Below, in pieces: positions 16,673-24,188 of a stretch of DNA of 38,782 nt; the stretch's first letter is position 1, and every line of letters starts with the position of its first letter. The notes beneath the pieces were generated by a model. That model ran no database searches and was not told the DNA's origin. It worked only from the letters and a program-made list of their open reading frames with translations. The position numbers and the translations under genes were made by a program. The stretch is from Acidobacteria bacterium RIFCSPLOWO2_12_FULL_67_14b (GTDB lineage Bacteria; Acidobacteriota; Vicinamibacteria; Vicinamibacterales; UBA2999), in the NCBI GenBank assembly GCA_001768615.1, contig MELE01000014.1:3644-42425 (forward strand). The letters run 5' to 3'.

Positions 16673-16894
16673 ATGCCATCGAGTCCTCTAACTGAACTCC
16701 TCAAGCTTCCGGCGAGCGACCGTGCCGAGCTCGCGATGGCGCTCTGGAATAGCCTTACCGACGTCGAGCGTGAGGCCCAGTTCGAACTGACCGACGAGCA
16801 ACGGGCTGAACTCGATCGCCGCTGGGCCCAGCACGTGGCCGACCCCAGTTCGGCGGTTCCCTGGGCCGACGTGCGTGCGAAGTTGCTGGGGTAA
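16673..16894 (+). CDS. Addiction-module antidote (TIGR02574-like)
   Basis: A 73-residue acidic, helical protein of the putative addiction module component type: LTELLKLPASDRAELAMALW, then a C-terminal DEQRAELDRRWAQHVADPSS and VPWADVRAKL. These small proteins pair with ParE/RelE toxins. GTG at 16670 and ATG at 16673 are both possible starts. The stop codon lies two bases before the toxin's GTG start, a typical coupled antitoxin-toxin order. It forms the first half of the attC3-attC4 cassette. Confidence 0.8.
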   Translation: MPSSPLTELLKLPASDRAELAMALWNSLTDVEREAQFELTDEQRAELDRRWAQHVADPSSAVPWADVRAKLLG

Positions 16895-16896
16895 AT

Positions 16897-17190
16897 GTGT
16901 CGCGGCGAATTGTCTTCAGGCCGGAAGCCGAAGACGATGTTCTGGAAGTGCGCCAGTGGTACGAGTCGCGTCGAGCCGGACTCGGAAACGAGTTCGGCCA
17001 AGCGGTCGACGCGCTCATGACCCGCATCGGGGCGAACCCGTTCCTCTTTCAACGTGTCCACCTTGAAACTCGGCGAGCTGTGTTGTCCGATTTCCCGTAC
17101 GCGATCTACTTTCGGCCTACCGACGACGAGATAGTTGTGCTCGCCGTCCACGGACGCCAGGATCCATCGCGCTGGCGAACGCGCGCATGA
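16897..17190 (+). CDS. ParE/RelE-family toxin
   Basis: A 97-residue basic protein with the ParE/RelE toxin pattern: RRIVFRPEAEDDVLEVRQWY, the NEFGQAVDALMTRIGANPF helix region, RRAVLSDFPYAIYFRPTDDE and VVLAVHGRQDPSRWRTR. ParE members poison gyrase and RelE members cut mRNA; the sequence alone does not say which. Translation starts at GTG, two bases after the antidote gene. Toxin-antitoxin cassettes are well known to stabilise chromosomal cassette arrays. No damage is visible. Confidence 0.85.
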   Translation: MSRRIVFRPEAEDDVLEVRQWYESRRAGLGNEFGQAVDALMTRIGANPFLFQRVHLETRRAVLSDFPYAIYFRPTDDEIVVLAVHGRQDPSRWRTRA

Positions 17191-17227
17191 GAGCGTATCG
17201 ACGCGCTCTGTTCTTCAATGACACGCG

Positions 17228-17299
17228 GTCTAACTCAGCTTGCAGCCGACGGCGGCCGGTGCAACCATGAGCCGCCGCGGCTGAAGCTGCGCGTTGGGC
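17228..17299 (+). repeat. attC site 4 (intact)
   Basis: R'' GTCTAAC (17228-17234) and R' GTTGGGC (17293-17299) match consensus. The arms CAGCTTGCAGCCG and CGGCTGAAGCTG pair with an extrahelical base, around the core shared with sites 2, 3 and 5. It ends the toxin-antitoxin cassette. Confidence 0.87.
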
Positions 17300-17368
17300 C
17301 GACGAAAACGGTAGGATTGCTCAATCGACATATGGACGTGGCTCTGGGTGTCTCGGAAGGAGGGGATC

Positions 17369-17971
17369 ATGCTGAAGTCATCATCACGAGCCATAGGGAC
17401 GACAGCGTTGATATTGCCAGTTGTCCTGGCCACGTCCCCCATGCAGGCGTGGCCCTCAGCCGCGCAGACAGCCCCCGCAGCAGCCGTTCAGAACGTCTGC
17501 CAAGTCACCGTTCCGAACGGGTTGACGCCGCCGGGTGAGAGACCTTCACTAAGTCACCACGGCAATAAGGGTCTATGGACTGCGCTGTGGCCTGAAGGAA
17601 CTGTCGTGTTTCGACCAGGAGGATCGGGATTCGTCCTCAGAGACGGTTCGCTTCAAATGAAGTTTCCGTGGTGGCGTGGAGTTGAAGGTCCGTTGATCAT
17701 CGAAGGACGCCGGTTGGATGTAGCTGCACCGCCTTTGCGAGTTCACATCCCAGCCGGGTACGGTGCGTCTGGATTTCAGGCGACTGGTTTGATCTTTCCA
17801 ACTCCCGGGTGCTGGGAAGTTACCGGACACGCCGGCGAAGCGACGCTCAGCTTCGTCGTCAACGTCGTCAAGATTGGCGAAGGGCCTGTGCAAAACGGGT
17901 CGCCTTACGCGCCGCCCATCAAGCGTTTACAGCCGTCGGCGGCCGGTGCGATCATGAGCCGCCGCGGCTGA
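17369..17971 (+). CDS. Cassette-borne secreted protein of unknown function
   Basis: A 200-residue protein that I do not recognise. ATG at 17369 follows GGAAGGAGG. A signal peptide covers roughly the first 30 residues. The mature part has small beta-type stretches: GLWTALWPEGTVVFRPGG, WWRGVEGPLIIEGRRLDV, HIPAGYGASGFQATGLIFPT and ATLSFVVNVVKIGEG. It has two Cys (NVCQVTV and PGCWEVTG) that could form a disulfide. The reading frame runs into attC5, so the last 16 or so residues (KRLQPSAAGAIMSRRG) are encoded by the recombination site. Either the original stop was lost or the gene uses the attC as its 3' end. Confidence 0.65.
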   Translation: MLKSSSRAIGTTALILPVVLATSPMQAWPSAAQTAPAAAVQNVCQVTVPNGLTPPGERPSLSHHGNKGLWTALWPEGTVVFRPGGSGFVLRDGSLQMKFPWWRGVEGPLIIEGRRLDVAAPPLRVHIPAGYGASGFQATGLIFPTPGCWEVTGHAGEATLSFVVNVVKIGEGPVQNGSPYAPPIKRLQPSAAGAIMSRRG

Positions 17972-17987
17972 AACGCGGACGTTGACC
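17914..17987 (+). repeat. attC site 5 (R'' altered, overlaps a coding region)
   Basis: R'' reads GCCCATC (17914-17920) where GCCCAAC is expected; R' is GTTGACC (17981-17987), also off consensus in one position. The arms AAGCGTTTACAGCCG and CGGCTGAAACGC pair well, and the core is nearly identical to attC2. The upstream gene's stop codon lies inside the site at 17969-17971. Confidence 0.8.
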
Positions 17988-18050
17988 GCTCGTAGCTACT
18001 AGCAGGCAGGTCGGGTCACTGATTTGGCCCGCGGGTGTAGAATCCACGAT

Positions 18051-18275
18051 ATGAGTTGGGAAGAGCGAATCACCGTGGATTCGGCTGTTCGAAGCGGTAA
18101 GCCCTGCGTCAAGGGCACGCGGATCACTGTGTACGACGTGCTTGAGTATCTGGCAGGTGGCATGACCGAGGAACAAATCCTCGGTGACTTCCCCGATCTC
18201 AGGCGCGAAGACATCCGCGCTTCCTTGGCATTCGCGGCGGCTCGTGAACGGCGCTTGTCGAACTCTGTGGCGTGA
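18051..18275 (+). CDS. DUF433 antitoxin-like protein
   Basis: A 74-residue DUF433 protein: WEERITVDSAVRSGKPCVKG, TRITVYDVLEYLAGGMTEEQ and ILGDFPDLRREDIRASLAFA form the usual small helix-turn-helix-type domain. DUF433 proteins are the common partners of DUF5615 PIN-like toxins (VapBC-like pairs). ATG at 18051 is chosen because the conserved domain starts there. The stop overlaps the GTG start of the following toxin gene by four bases. It starts 69 bases after the R' box of attC5. Confidence 0.82.
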   Translation: MSWEERITVDSAVRSGKPCVKGTRITVYDVLEYLAGGMTEEQILGDFPDLRREDIRASLAFAAARERRLSNSVA

Positions 18276-18622
18276 AGATTCTCTTCGACGCGAATCTGAG
18301 TCCGGCGCTTGTCGCGGCCCTGCGTACCGAGTATCCAGGCAGTACGCACGTCCGTGACGTCAGTCTGCGGGCGGCGCCAGATGCTCAGATTTGGGAGTAC
18401 GCAAAGACTCACCATTTCGTGATGGCTTAAAAGGACACCGACTTTCGAGAGCGCAGCTTCGTCGAAGGCTTTCCTCCGAAAGTCATCTGGCTCGATGTGG
18501 GCAACGCTGGCACGGCCCAGATCGTGGCCTTGCTTCAGACCGAGCACCAACGGGTCGAGACGTTCGCGCAAGCAACTGATGCCTCGTTACTCATTCTGTC
18601 GATCGGTGCCAGCGCGGTCTAA
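18272..18622 (+). pseudogene. DUF5615 PIN-like toxin with in-frame stop codon
   Basis: From GTG at 18272 the frame reads KILFDANLSPALVAALRTEY, HVRDVSLRAAPDAQIWEYAK and THHFVMA, then TAA at 18428-18430. It resumes in the same frame with KDTDFRERSFVEGF, KVIWLDVGNAGTAQI and LLILS up to TAA at 18620-18622. Together these make a complete DUF5615 (Mut7-C/PIN-like) toxin of about 116 codons. The premature stop falls just before the conserved acidic KDTDF motif, where the family usually has Ser or Thr; TCA to TAA would be a single change. The final stop overlaps the R'' box of the truncated attC6. The toxin is probably inactive while its antitoxin remains intact. Confidence 0.78.
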
Positions 18623-18660
18623 CACCCCCGATCAGGCCGCTCGCGGCTGAGCGCCCATGC
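18617..18660 (+). repeat. Truncated attC site 6 at array end
   Basis: GTCTAAC (18617-18623) is a perfect R'' box. It is followed almost at once by GATCAGGCCGCTCGCGGCTG, which resembles the right half of the shared core (GATCATGAGCCGCCGCGGCTG). The left arm of the hairpin appears deleted and no R' box follows. I read it as the eroded end of the array. Confidence 0.5.
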
Positions 18661-18706
18661 GTGAGGTCGACTGCGGGATTGATCGATAACCGGAGCAGAG
18701 AAACCC

Positions 18707-19051
18707 GTGCAGATCCACTATCTCGAAATCGTGACCAAGGACGTCGACGCGGTGTGCGCGGCGTACGCCGCAACGAATGGGCTGCAGTTCGGTAAGCCGG
18801 ACGCGGGGCTCGGCAACGCACGGACGGCCGCGCTGCCCGGAGGCGGACTGGTGGGCGTGCGGGCGCCGATGAGCGAGGTGGAGGAACCGGTGGTGCGGCC
18901 CTACTGGCTGGTGGACGACATCGACGCGGCCGTCGCCGCGGCGGTGGCGGCCGGCGCCAAACTCGCCCATCCGCCCATGGAGATCCCCGGCCACGGCACG
19001 TTTGCCATCTACATTCACGGGGGCGTCCACCACGGCCTCTGGCAGCTGTAG
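18707..19051 (+). CDS. VOC-family (glyoxalase-like) protein
   Basis: A 114-residue single vicinal-oxygen-chelate domain protein. The start region IHYLEIVTKDVDAVCAAYAA gives the first beta-alpha-beta unit. The second unit is PYWLVDDIDAAVAAAVAAGA, KLAHPPMEIPGHGTFAIYI and HHGLWQL. Such proteins are metal-dependent lyases, dioxygenases or resistance proteins; the function is not assignable. GTG at 18707 is preceded by CGGAGCAGAG. It is the first gene after the truncated attC6, with no attC of its own downstream, so it is more likely resident than cassette-borne. Confidence 0.78.
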   Translation: MQIHYLEIVTKDVDAVCAAYAATNGLQFGKPDAGLGNARTAALPGGGLVGVRAPMSEVEEPVVRPYWLVDDIDAAVAAAVAAGAKLAHPPMEIPGHGTFAIYIHGGVHHGLWQL

Positions 19052-19090
19052 GCACGCGTATACTGTCTCCCCTTGATAGGAGAGTGAGCC

Positions 19091-21106
19091 ATGGCAAACG
19101 CCAAGCCACTGCTGGCCGTCTTGAGCCTGGGCGTGGCCGCGGCCACCATCGCGGCCGTCGCTGCGCAGGCGCCCCAGCAGGGAACTGAATGGCGCTACTT
19201 CGGCGGTAACAAGGGATTTACGCGCTATTCGGCACTCGATCAAATCAATCGCGGCAACGTCGGCCGTTTGCGTATCGCCTGGCGACGCCCGGCGGTCAAC
19301 GCCAGGATGCTCGCGGCGTTCCCGGACACCAGGCCGAACGCCTACTTGCGTGCCACGCCGATCGTGATCGATGGCGTCCTGTATACCCAGGACGCGCACG
19401 GCCTCGTGATCGCGCTCGATGGCGAAACCGGACGAACGATCTGGGAGCAGCCCTTTGGTCCCACGAGAGAAGATGCGAGTGGGGCGTCGACGCGTGGAGT
19501 CGACCACTGGCGCGGCGGCACCGGGAACGCCGACAGGCGAATCTTCGCCATTCGCGGCGAGTATCTCTACGCCCTCGATGCGGCCACCGGGCGGCCGGTG
19601 CCGACATTCGGAACCGAGGGGCGCGTGGCCCTCCGCTTCGCCGATCGCCAACCGCTCGCGGGACGCTTCAACGACAGCACCGGGCCCCTCATCGTCGGCA
19701 ATGTCGTCGTGGTGACTGGAAACACCGCGGGCGCCGGTGATGGTGGCAACCGGAAAGAGGCGGCACCAGAGGATGTTCGTGGTTTCGATGCCGAAACCGG
19801 CCAGCAACTGTGGACGTTTCACGTGGTGCCGCAGCCCGGCGAGTTCGGCAACGAGACCTGGGGCAACGACTCGTGGAAAGTCGCTGGCGATCTCGGCGCG
19901 TGGAATCCGATGACGGCCGATGAAGAGCTCGGGTACGTCTACGTCCCGCTGACGTCTCCCACCGCGGCGTGGTACGGCGGCTGGAGACCGGGCGACAACC
20001 TCTTTGCGAATTCGGTGGTCGCGCTCGACGTCAAGACCGGCAGGCGCGTCTGGCACTTCCAGACCGTGCATCACGATTTATGGGACTGGGACAACATCGG
20101 GCCTCCCATGCTCGGCCAGATCACCGTCGACGGAAGGCGGATCCGCGCGGTGATGCAGGCGAACAAGGCCGCGTTTCTCTACGTGCTCGATCGCACCAAC
20201 GGTCGTCCGGTGTGGCCGATCGAGGAGCGGCCGGTGCCGCAGTCCACCGTGCCGGGCGAGCATTCGTCGCCGACGCAGCCGTTTCCGACGAAGCCGCCGG
20301 CATTCGATCTTCAAGGTATCAGCGACAACGATCTGATCGACTACACGCCCGCGCTGAAGCAGCGCGCGCGGACCATTGCGAACCAGTACGTCATGGGGCC
20401 GGTCTTCTCGCCGCCCTCCGTTCCCGGCGATCAATCCGGCGGCAAGAAGGGCACGCTCGTTCAGCCTGGCGCCTGGGGATCCGCCAACTGGAACACCGGC
20501 GCGTTCGATCCGGAGACCGGCTATTACTACGCGATCTCGCAAACCCTGGGGCCGGCGAACCGCGCCGCCTGGAAGCAGACCGATCCGCGCGCCACACTGG
20601 CGTACGCCGACTTCGTGCCGGCGGCCGCGACGGATCAGCCGGCCTCCCAGGCGCCGCCGTCGACCGTCGATGCCATCAGCATCGACGGTCTCCCCATCAT
20701 CAAGGGTCCCTACGGCCGGATCACGGCGATCGATCTCAATCGCGGCGTCCACGTCTGGATGAGGCCCAACGGCGACGGACCACGGTTCCACCCGCTCCTG
20801 AAGGATCTCGACCTGCCTCCGCTGGGATATCCGAACCGGCCGGCGCCGCTCGTCACCAAGACGCTGTTGTTTCTCGGCGAAGGGAGCGACGCCATCAGTG
20901 GAACCGCCGGCGCCGACTGGACCTGGGGAACGAAGTTCCGCGCCTACGACAAAGCGACGGGCAATGTGATCTGGGAGATGGAATTGCCATCCGGAACGAC
21001 AGCCGGACCGATGACCTACATGCTCAACGGCAAGCAGTTCATCGTCGTGTCGATCGGTGCGCGCAATCACCCGCCCGAGTACGTAGCGCTGTCGTTGCCG
21101 AATTAG
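19091..21106 (+). CDS. PQQ-dependent dehydrogenase, periplasmic (copy 3, divergent)
   Basis: A 671-residue secreted quinoprotein. The signal peptide runs to about AAVAAQA, then WRYFGGNKGFTRYSALDQIN opens the propeller. Blade motifs include IALDGETGRTIWEQPFGP, YALDAATGRPVPTFG and VALDVKTGRRVWHFQ, followed by HHDLWDWDNIGPPML and QSTVPGEHSSPTQPFPTKPP. It is longer and less similar to copies 1 and 2 than they are to each other, and has NWNTGAFDPETGYYY in place of GGGNWNG. No CxxCH haem motif is seen. A strong AGGAGAG ribosome site precedes the ATG. It lies on the far side of the cassette array from the other two copies, so the array may have separated parts of one cluster. Substrate unknown. Confidence 0.85.
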   Translation: MANAKPLLAVLSLGVAAATIAAVAAQAPQQGTEWRYFGGNKGFTRYSALDQINRGNVGRLRIAWRRPAVNARMLAAFPDTRPNAYLRATPIVIDGVLYTQDAHGLVIALDGETGRTIWEQPFGPTREDASGASTRGVDHWRGGTGNADRRIFAIRGEYLYALDAATGRPVPTFGTEGRVALRFADRQPLAGRFNDSTGPLIVGNVVVVTGNTAGAGDGGNRKEAAPEDVRGFDAETGQQLWTFHVVPQPGEFGNETWGNDSWKVAGDLGAWNPMTADEELGYVYVPLTSPTAAWYGGWRPGDNLFANSVVALDVKTGRRVWHFQTVHHDLWDWDNIGPPMLGQITVDGRRIRAVMQANKAAFLYVLDRTNGRPVWPIEERPVPQSTVPGEHSSPTQPFPTKPPAFDLQGISDNDLIDYTPALKQRARTIANQYVMGPVFSPPSVPGDQSGGKKGTLVQPGAWGSANWNTGAFDPETGYYYAISQTLGPANRAAWKQTDPRATLAYADFVPAAATDQPASQAPPSTVDAISIDGLPIIKGPYGRITAIDLNRGVHVWMRPNGDGPRFHPLLKDLDLPPLGYPNRPAPLVTKTLLFLGEGSDAISGTAGADWTWGTKFRAYDKATGNVIWEMELPSGTTAGPMTYMLNGKQFIVVSIGARNHPPEYVALSLPN

Positions 21107-21157
21107 AACAACTGTGTCGAACAACTGTGTCGAACGACCGTGTCGAACGACTGTCTA
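21106..21157. repeat. Four 13-bp tandem repeats
   Basis: Units GAACAACTGTGTC, GAACAACTGTGTC, GAACGACCGTGTC and GAACGACTGTCTA follow directly after the PQQ dehydrogenase stop. They fill most of the gap to the convergent TPR gene. No clear hairpin terminator is seen. Confidence 0.8.
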
Positions 21158-21183
21158 CTGTCTGTTAGTCCCATGACCGCGCG

Positions 21184-22956
21184 TCAGCCGAGCCCGACGC
21201 GGTGCGCCACGGCGACCATCCTGCCATCGTCTCTCAACGCGTCGAACCGCGGGTCCACCTTCAGCGCCAGGAGCTCGAAGCAGCGGTCGTCGCAGGACTT
21301 GGCGAGCCACCGGAAGCCGCCTTCCATGTCGCCGACGGCGAAGGACATCGTGACGAACTCGAACGGCGAGACGTAGCGCGTGGCGGACAAGGTTTCCAGG
21401 GTGCGCAAGGTGTCGGTCGCGTGATCGCGGGTTCCCGAGAGCGCCAGCGTCCGCGCCAGCGCGCTCTGCATCCGCAGCGAATGCGGCGCGAGGTCCACCG
21501 CGCGGCGGAAGGCCGCGGCCGACTCGTCGAAGTCCTGTCGCTGTTCCTGAATCAGCCCCAGCGTGAGGTAGGCCGGTGCGAAATGCGGGTTGAGCTCGAT
21601 GGTGTGGTCGCACTGCTCGAGCGCCAACTCGAAGTCGCGCCGGTAGCACTGAATCACCGCGACGTCCCGCGCGATGATCGACGACACCGGATCGAGCGAC
21701 TGGGCGAGTCGCATCTGCTCGAGCGCCTCGTCGAGGCGGGCCATCGGCACCAGGCACGACATGGCATACCAGTGACGCGCGGTCGCGTATCTCGGGTTCA
21801 GCTGGATGGCCCGCTGAAACTCGCTTTCGGCGCCGGCGAAGTCCCAATCCTGCGTGGCGCGCACGTGTGCCAGCGAGGTGTGCGCCTCCGCCGAGTGGCC
21901 GTCGAGCATCACGGCCGACGCCGCACTCGACGCGGCCTTCGCCCAGACATCGGCCGGCCCGAGCACGCCGTAGTGAGCCAGGAGCCCATACGCGTCCGAC
22001 AGGCCGCTGTGCGCCAGCGAAAACTGGGTGTCCTCAATGACGGCCTTCCCGAAGAACTCGACGGCTTTGTGAAGGCCCTCCTCGGTCCGTTGATTCAGGT
22101 GGTAACGGCCCTGCAAGTACAGGTTTCGAGCGGCCAGATTCTCGCTCTGACGGCGCCCGACGAGCGTGCCCTCCGCATCCATTACCTCGGGCGCGAGCTT
22201 CTCGGCGATCCGCTTGGCGATGATCTCCTGGCCCGACACCGGATCGGCGAGCGGCACGTCGATCGATTCCGACCAGAGGTAGAACCCGCTGGCGCCGTCG
22301 ACGAGGTGGGTCGTGACCCGCAGGTGTTCCCGGGCCGACCGCACGCCGCCCGTGATCAGCAGGGCCGCGTCGGGCCGCCCGGCCGCGGCGTTCGCACCGG
22401 CGGCGTCCCCGGGCCCGACCGCGAGAACGCGCAGGGCCTTGAGTGAGGTGAGCGCGTGAACGATCTCATCGCCCAGCCCGCGGCAGAAGTAGTCGAGGCT
22501 GGCGCCCGCGCTGTGGTCGGCCAATGGCATCACCGCCACGGTGTTGCGTCCCACGAGGGCGGCGGTCAGCGATCGCCTCGCGGCCGGCGCCCCGTCCCTC
22601 GGTCGAAACACGGGCGCGTATCCGCCCTTGGGCAGGTCGACCACGACTTCGTCGGCGTTGCCTTCGTCCAGGTAGTAACGGGCCAGGCGCGTGCGCAGCC
22701 GCCGCGCCTGCACGCGCACGATCGGGTCGGTTCGAGGATCGAAGGAGGACTCTTTGCCGAAGACCTGGACGCCGATCACGTATTCCTTCAGATCGCCGCC
22801 GCGCCCCGCCAGTGTCTCCCCGACGATGAAACCGACGAAACGCTTGAGTCGATCGACCTGGAGGAACGTCTTGCTCGCGAGGATGCGATTCAGCTGTTGC
22901 CGAACGGCCTTGTCCGGGATCTTGCCTGGTGCAATGGCGGCGGCCCGAGCGCCCAT
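21184..22956 (-). CDS. TolB/TPR-repeat protein with N-terminal regulatory-type domain
   Basis: A 590-residue protein of a kind abundant in acidobacteria. Residues about 10-115 form a conserved domain (RQQLNRILASKTFLQVDRLK, FGKESSFDPRTDPIVRVQAR, LPKGGYAPVF). Next comes a TolB/adenylate-cyclase-associated segment, NTVAVMPLADHSAGASLDYF, CRGLGDEIVHAL and ITGGVRS, which resembles TolB N-terminal domains of CadC-like proteins. The C-terminal half holds TPR repeats (AEAHTSLAHVRATQDWDFAG, LDEALEQMRLAQSLDPVSSI, FDESAAAFRRAVDLAPHSLR). No cyclase catalytic domain or membrane segment is evident. It begins 12 bases after the MacB-type permease and is the last gene of that run. Possible role: sensing or scaffolding; not established. 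Confidence 0.75.
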   Translation of the reverse strand: MGARAAAIAPGKIPDKAVRQQLNRILASKTFLQVDRLKRFVGFIVGETLAGRGGDLKEYVIGVQVFGKESSFDPRTDPIVRVQARRLRTRLARYYLDEGNADEVVVDLPKGGYAPVFRPRDGAPAARRSLTAALVGRNTVAVMPLADHSAGASLDYFCRGLGDEIVHALTSLKALRVLAVGPGDAAGANAAAGRPDAALLITGGVRSAREHLRVTTHLVDGASGFYLWSESIDVPLADPVSGQEIIAKRIAEKLAPEVMDAEGTLVGRRQSENLAARNLYLQGRYHLNQRTEEGLHKAVEFFGKAVIEDTQFSLAHSGLSDAYGLLAHYGVLGPADVWAKAASSAASAVMLDGHSAEAHTSLAHVRATQDWDFAGAESEFQRAIQLNPRYATARHWYAMSCLVPMARLDEALEQMRLAQSLDPVSSIIARDVAVIQCYRRDFELALEQCDHTIELNPHFAPAYLTLGLIQEQRQDFDESAAAFRRAVDLAPHSLRMQSALARTLALSGTRDHATDTLRTLETLSATRYVSPFEFVTMSFAVGDMEGGFRWLAKSCDDRCFELLALKVDPRFDALRDDGRMVAVAHRVGLG

Positions 22957-22968
22957 ATACGACCCATC

Positions 22969-24186
22969 CTACTCGAACCGGAGCGCATCGATGGGATCGA
23001 GCGCAGCGGCTTTTTTCGCCGGATAGAACCCGAAGAACACACCGGTCGCGGCGGCGAAGACGAACGCCACGGCCACCGCTTCCGGCGAGACCTCGGTGGG
23101 CCACGTCATCCACGCCGTGACGCCGCGCGATAATCCGAGTCCGAGCGCGATCCCGATCGCGCCGCCGACGAGGCTCAGCACGATCGCCTCGACGAGGAAT
23201 TGGAGCAGGACGTCACGCCCGCGCGCCCCGATCGCCATCCGCAGTCCGATCTCGCGCGTCCGCTCGGTGACCGACACGAGCATGATGTTCATGATGCCGA
23301 TGCCGCCCACCAGCAGCGAGACCCCGGCGATGCCCGCCAGCAGCGCCGTCATCGTTTCAGTGGCCTGAACGCGGACGCTCGCCATCTCCTCCATCGTCCG
23401 CACCATGAAGTCGTCCGGGTCGCCCTCGGCGACCTGGTGTCGCCCGCGCAGCAGCGTGGCGATCCGATCCGCCGTCGCCGTCGTGTCGCCGGCCGACGCC
23501 GCGGACACCGTGATGTTCTGCACGTAGGTGATGCCGCGCAGCTTCTTCATCACGGTCGTGTACGGCACGTAGACGACATCGTCCTGGTCCTGGCCCATGC
23601 CCGATTGGCCCTTGCTCGCCATCACGCCGACCACGGTGAACGGCTGGTTGTTGATCCGGATCACCTGGCCGACCGGGTCCACCTCCGGACCGAACAACTG
23701 TTCGTGCACGATGGCACCGAGCACCGCGACCTTCGACGCGGAGGTGACGTCGGCCGGGCCGAAGAACGCCCCCCGGGTGGCGGGCCACGAGCGAATCAGC
23801 GGCAGGTCGACGTCGGTGCCCTGGATCTGCGTGCCCCAGTTCAGGTTGCCCGCGACCACCTGTCCGCGCGTGCTCACACCCGGCGCGAGGTACTGCACGC
23901 CGGGGACGTCCTGGATCGCCCGCGCGTCCTCCGGCGTCAGCGTGCTGGCGTTGCCCTGGCCCATGCGCACGCCACCCTGCATGAAGTTGCCGGCGCTCAC
24001 CATGATCATGTTGGTGCCCGCGGCTTGGATCTGCGACTCGATCGACGACTGGGCGCCCGTACCCAGGGCCACCATCGTGATCACGGCGGCGACGCCGATG
24101 ATCATCCCGAGCATGGTCAGCGCCGTGCGCATCTTGTTGCGGGCCAGCGCCTTGAACGCGACGCGAAACACCATCAGCATCGACAT
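22969..24186 (-). CDS. MacB-type ABC transporter permease
   Basis: A 405-residue inner-membrane permease of the MacB/FtsX class. The order is: one N-terminal membrane segment (RTALTMLGMIIGVAAVITMV), a large periplasmic MacB_PCD domain (residues about 45-270), then three C-terminal membrane segments including SLLVGGIGIMNIMLVSVTER and TREIGLRMAIGARGRDVL, the FtsX-domain hallmark. It ends ALDPIDALRFE. It lies two bases after the ATPase gene and follows the membrane-fusion gene. Together they form a MacAB-like tripartite exporter for macrolides, lipopeptides or other envelope cargo; the cargo is unknown and no TolC gene is in the window. Confidence 0.9.
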   Translation of the reverse strand: MSMLMVFRVAFKALARNKMRTALTMLGMIIGVAAVITMVALGTGAQSSIESQIQAAGTNMIMVSAGNFMQGGVRMGQGNASTLTPEDARAIQDVPGVQYLAPGVSTRGQVVAGNLNWGTQIQGTDVDLPLIRSWPATRGAFFGPADVTSASKVAVLGAIVHEQLFGPEVDPVGQVIRINNQPFTVVGVMASKGQSGMGQDQDDVVYVPYTTVMKKLRGITYVQNITVSAASAGDTTATADRIATLLRGRHQVAEGDPDDFMVRTMEEMASVRVQATETMTALLAGIAGVSLLVGGIGIMNIMLVSVTERTREIGLRMAIGARGRDVLLQFLVEAIVLSLVGGAIGIALGLGLSRGVTAWMTWPTEVSPEAVAVAFVFAAATGVFFGFYPAKKAAALDPIDALRFE

Positions 24187-24188
24187 CG

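Larger units (their letters stand above)
14842..18660 (+). mobile_element. Integron gene-cassette array without integrase (CALIN-like)
   Basis: Five recombination sites with the attC layout (R''-L''-variable hairpin-L'-R') lie at 14842, 15555, 16528, 17228 and 17914, and a truncated sixth at 18617. The spacing is 0.7-1.0 kb, each interval holds one gene or one gene pair, all in the same direction, with starts 34-78 bases after the previous R' box. Four attC sites share a nearly identical core (GCAGCCGTCGGCGGC and GCCGCCGCGGCTG), as in one integron lineage. The genes between them are unrelated to each other. No tyrosine recombinase (intI) or attI is in the window, so the array is either a detached cluster or its platform lies elsewhere. 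Confidence 0.87.

Noticed and set aside
15555-17987. Regularly spaced near-identical repeats as a CRISPR array
   Set aside because: The repeats are 72-77 bases and 0.7-1 kb apart with genes between them, and no cas genes are present. They have attC box structure instead.
15555-17987. The same repeats as a REP/MITE family
   Set aside because: They carry RYYYAAC and GTTRRRY boxes at the ends, pair with extrahelical bases, and always fall downstream of a gene in the same orientation. This fits attC better; a genome-wide search could still change the view.
21107-21183. Bidirectional terminator between convergent genes
   Set aside because: Only tandem direct repeats are present; I see no GC-rich hairpin with a T-tract on either strand.
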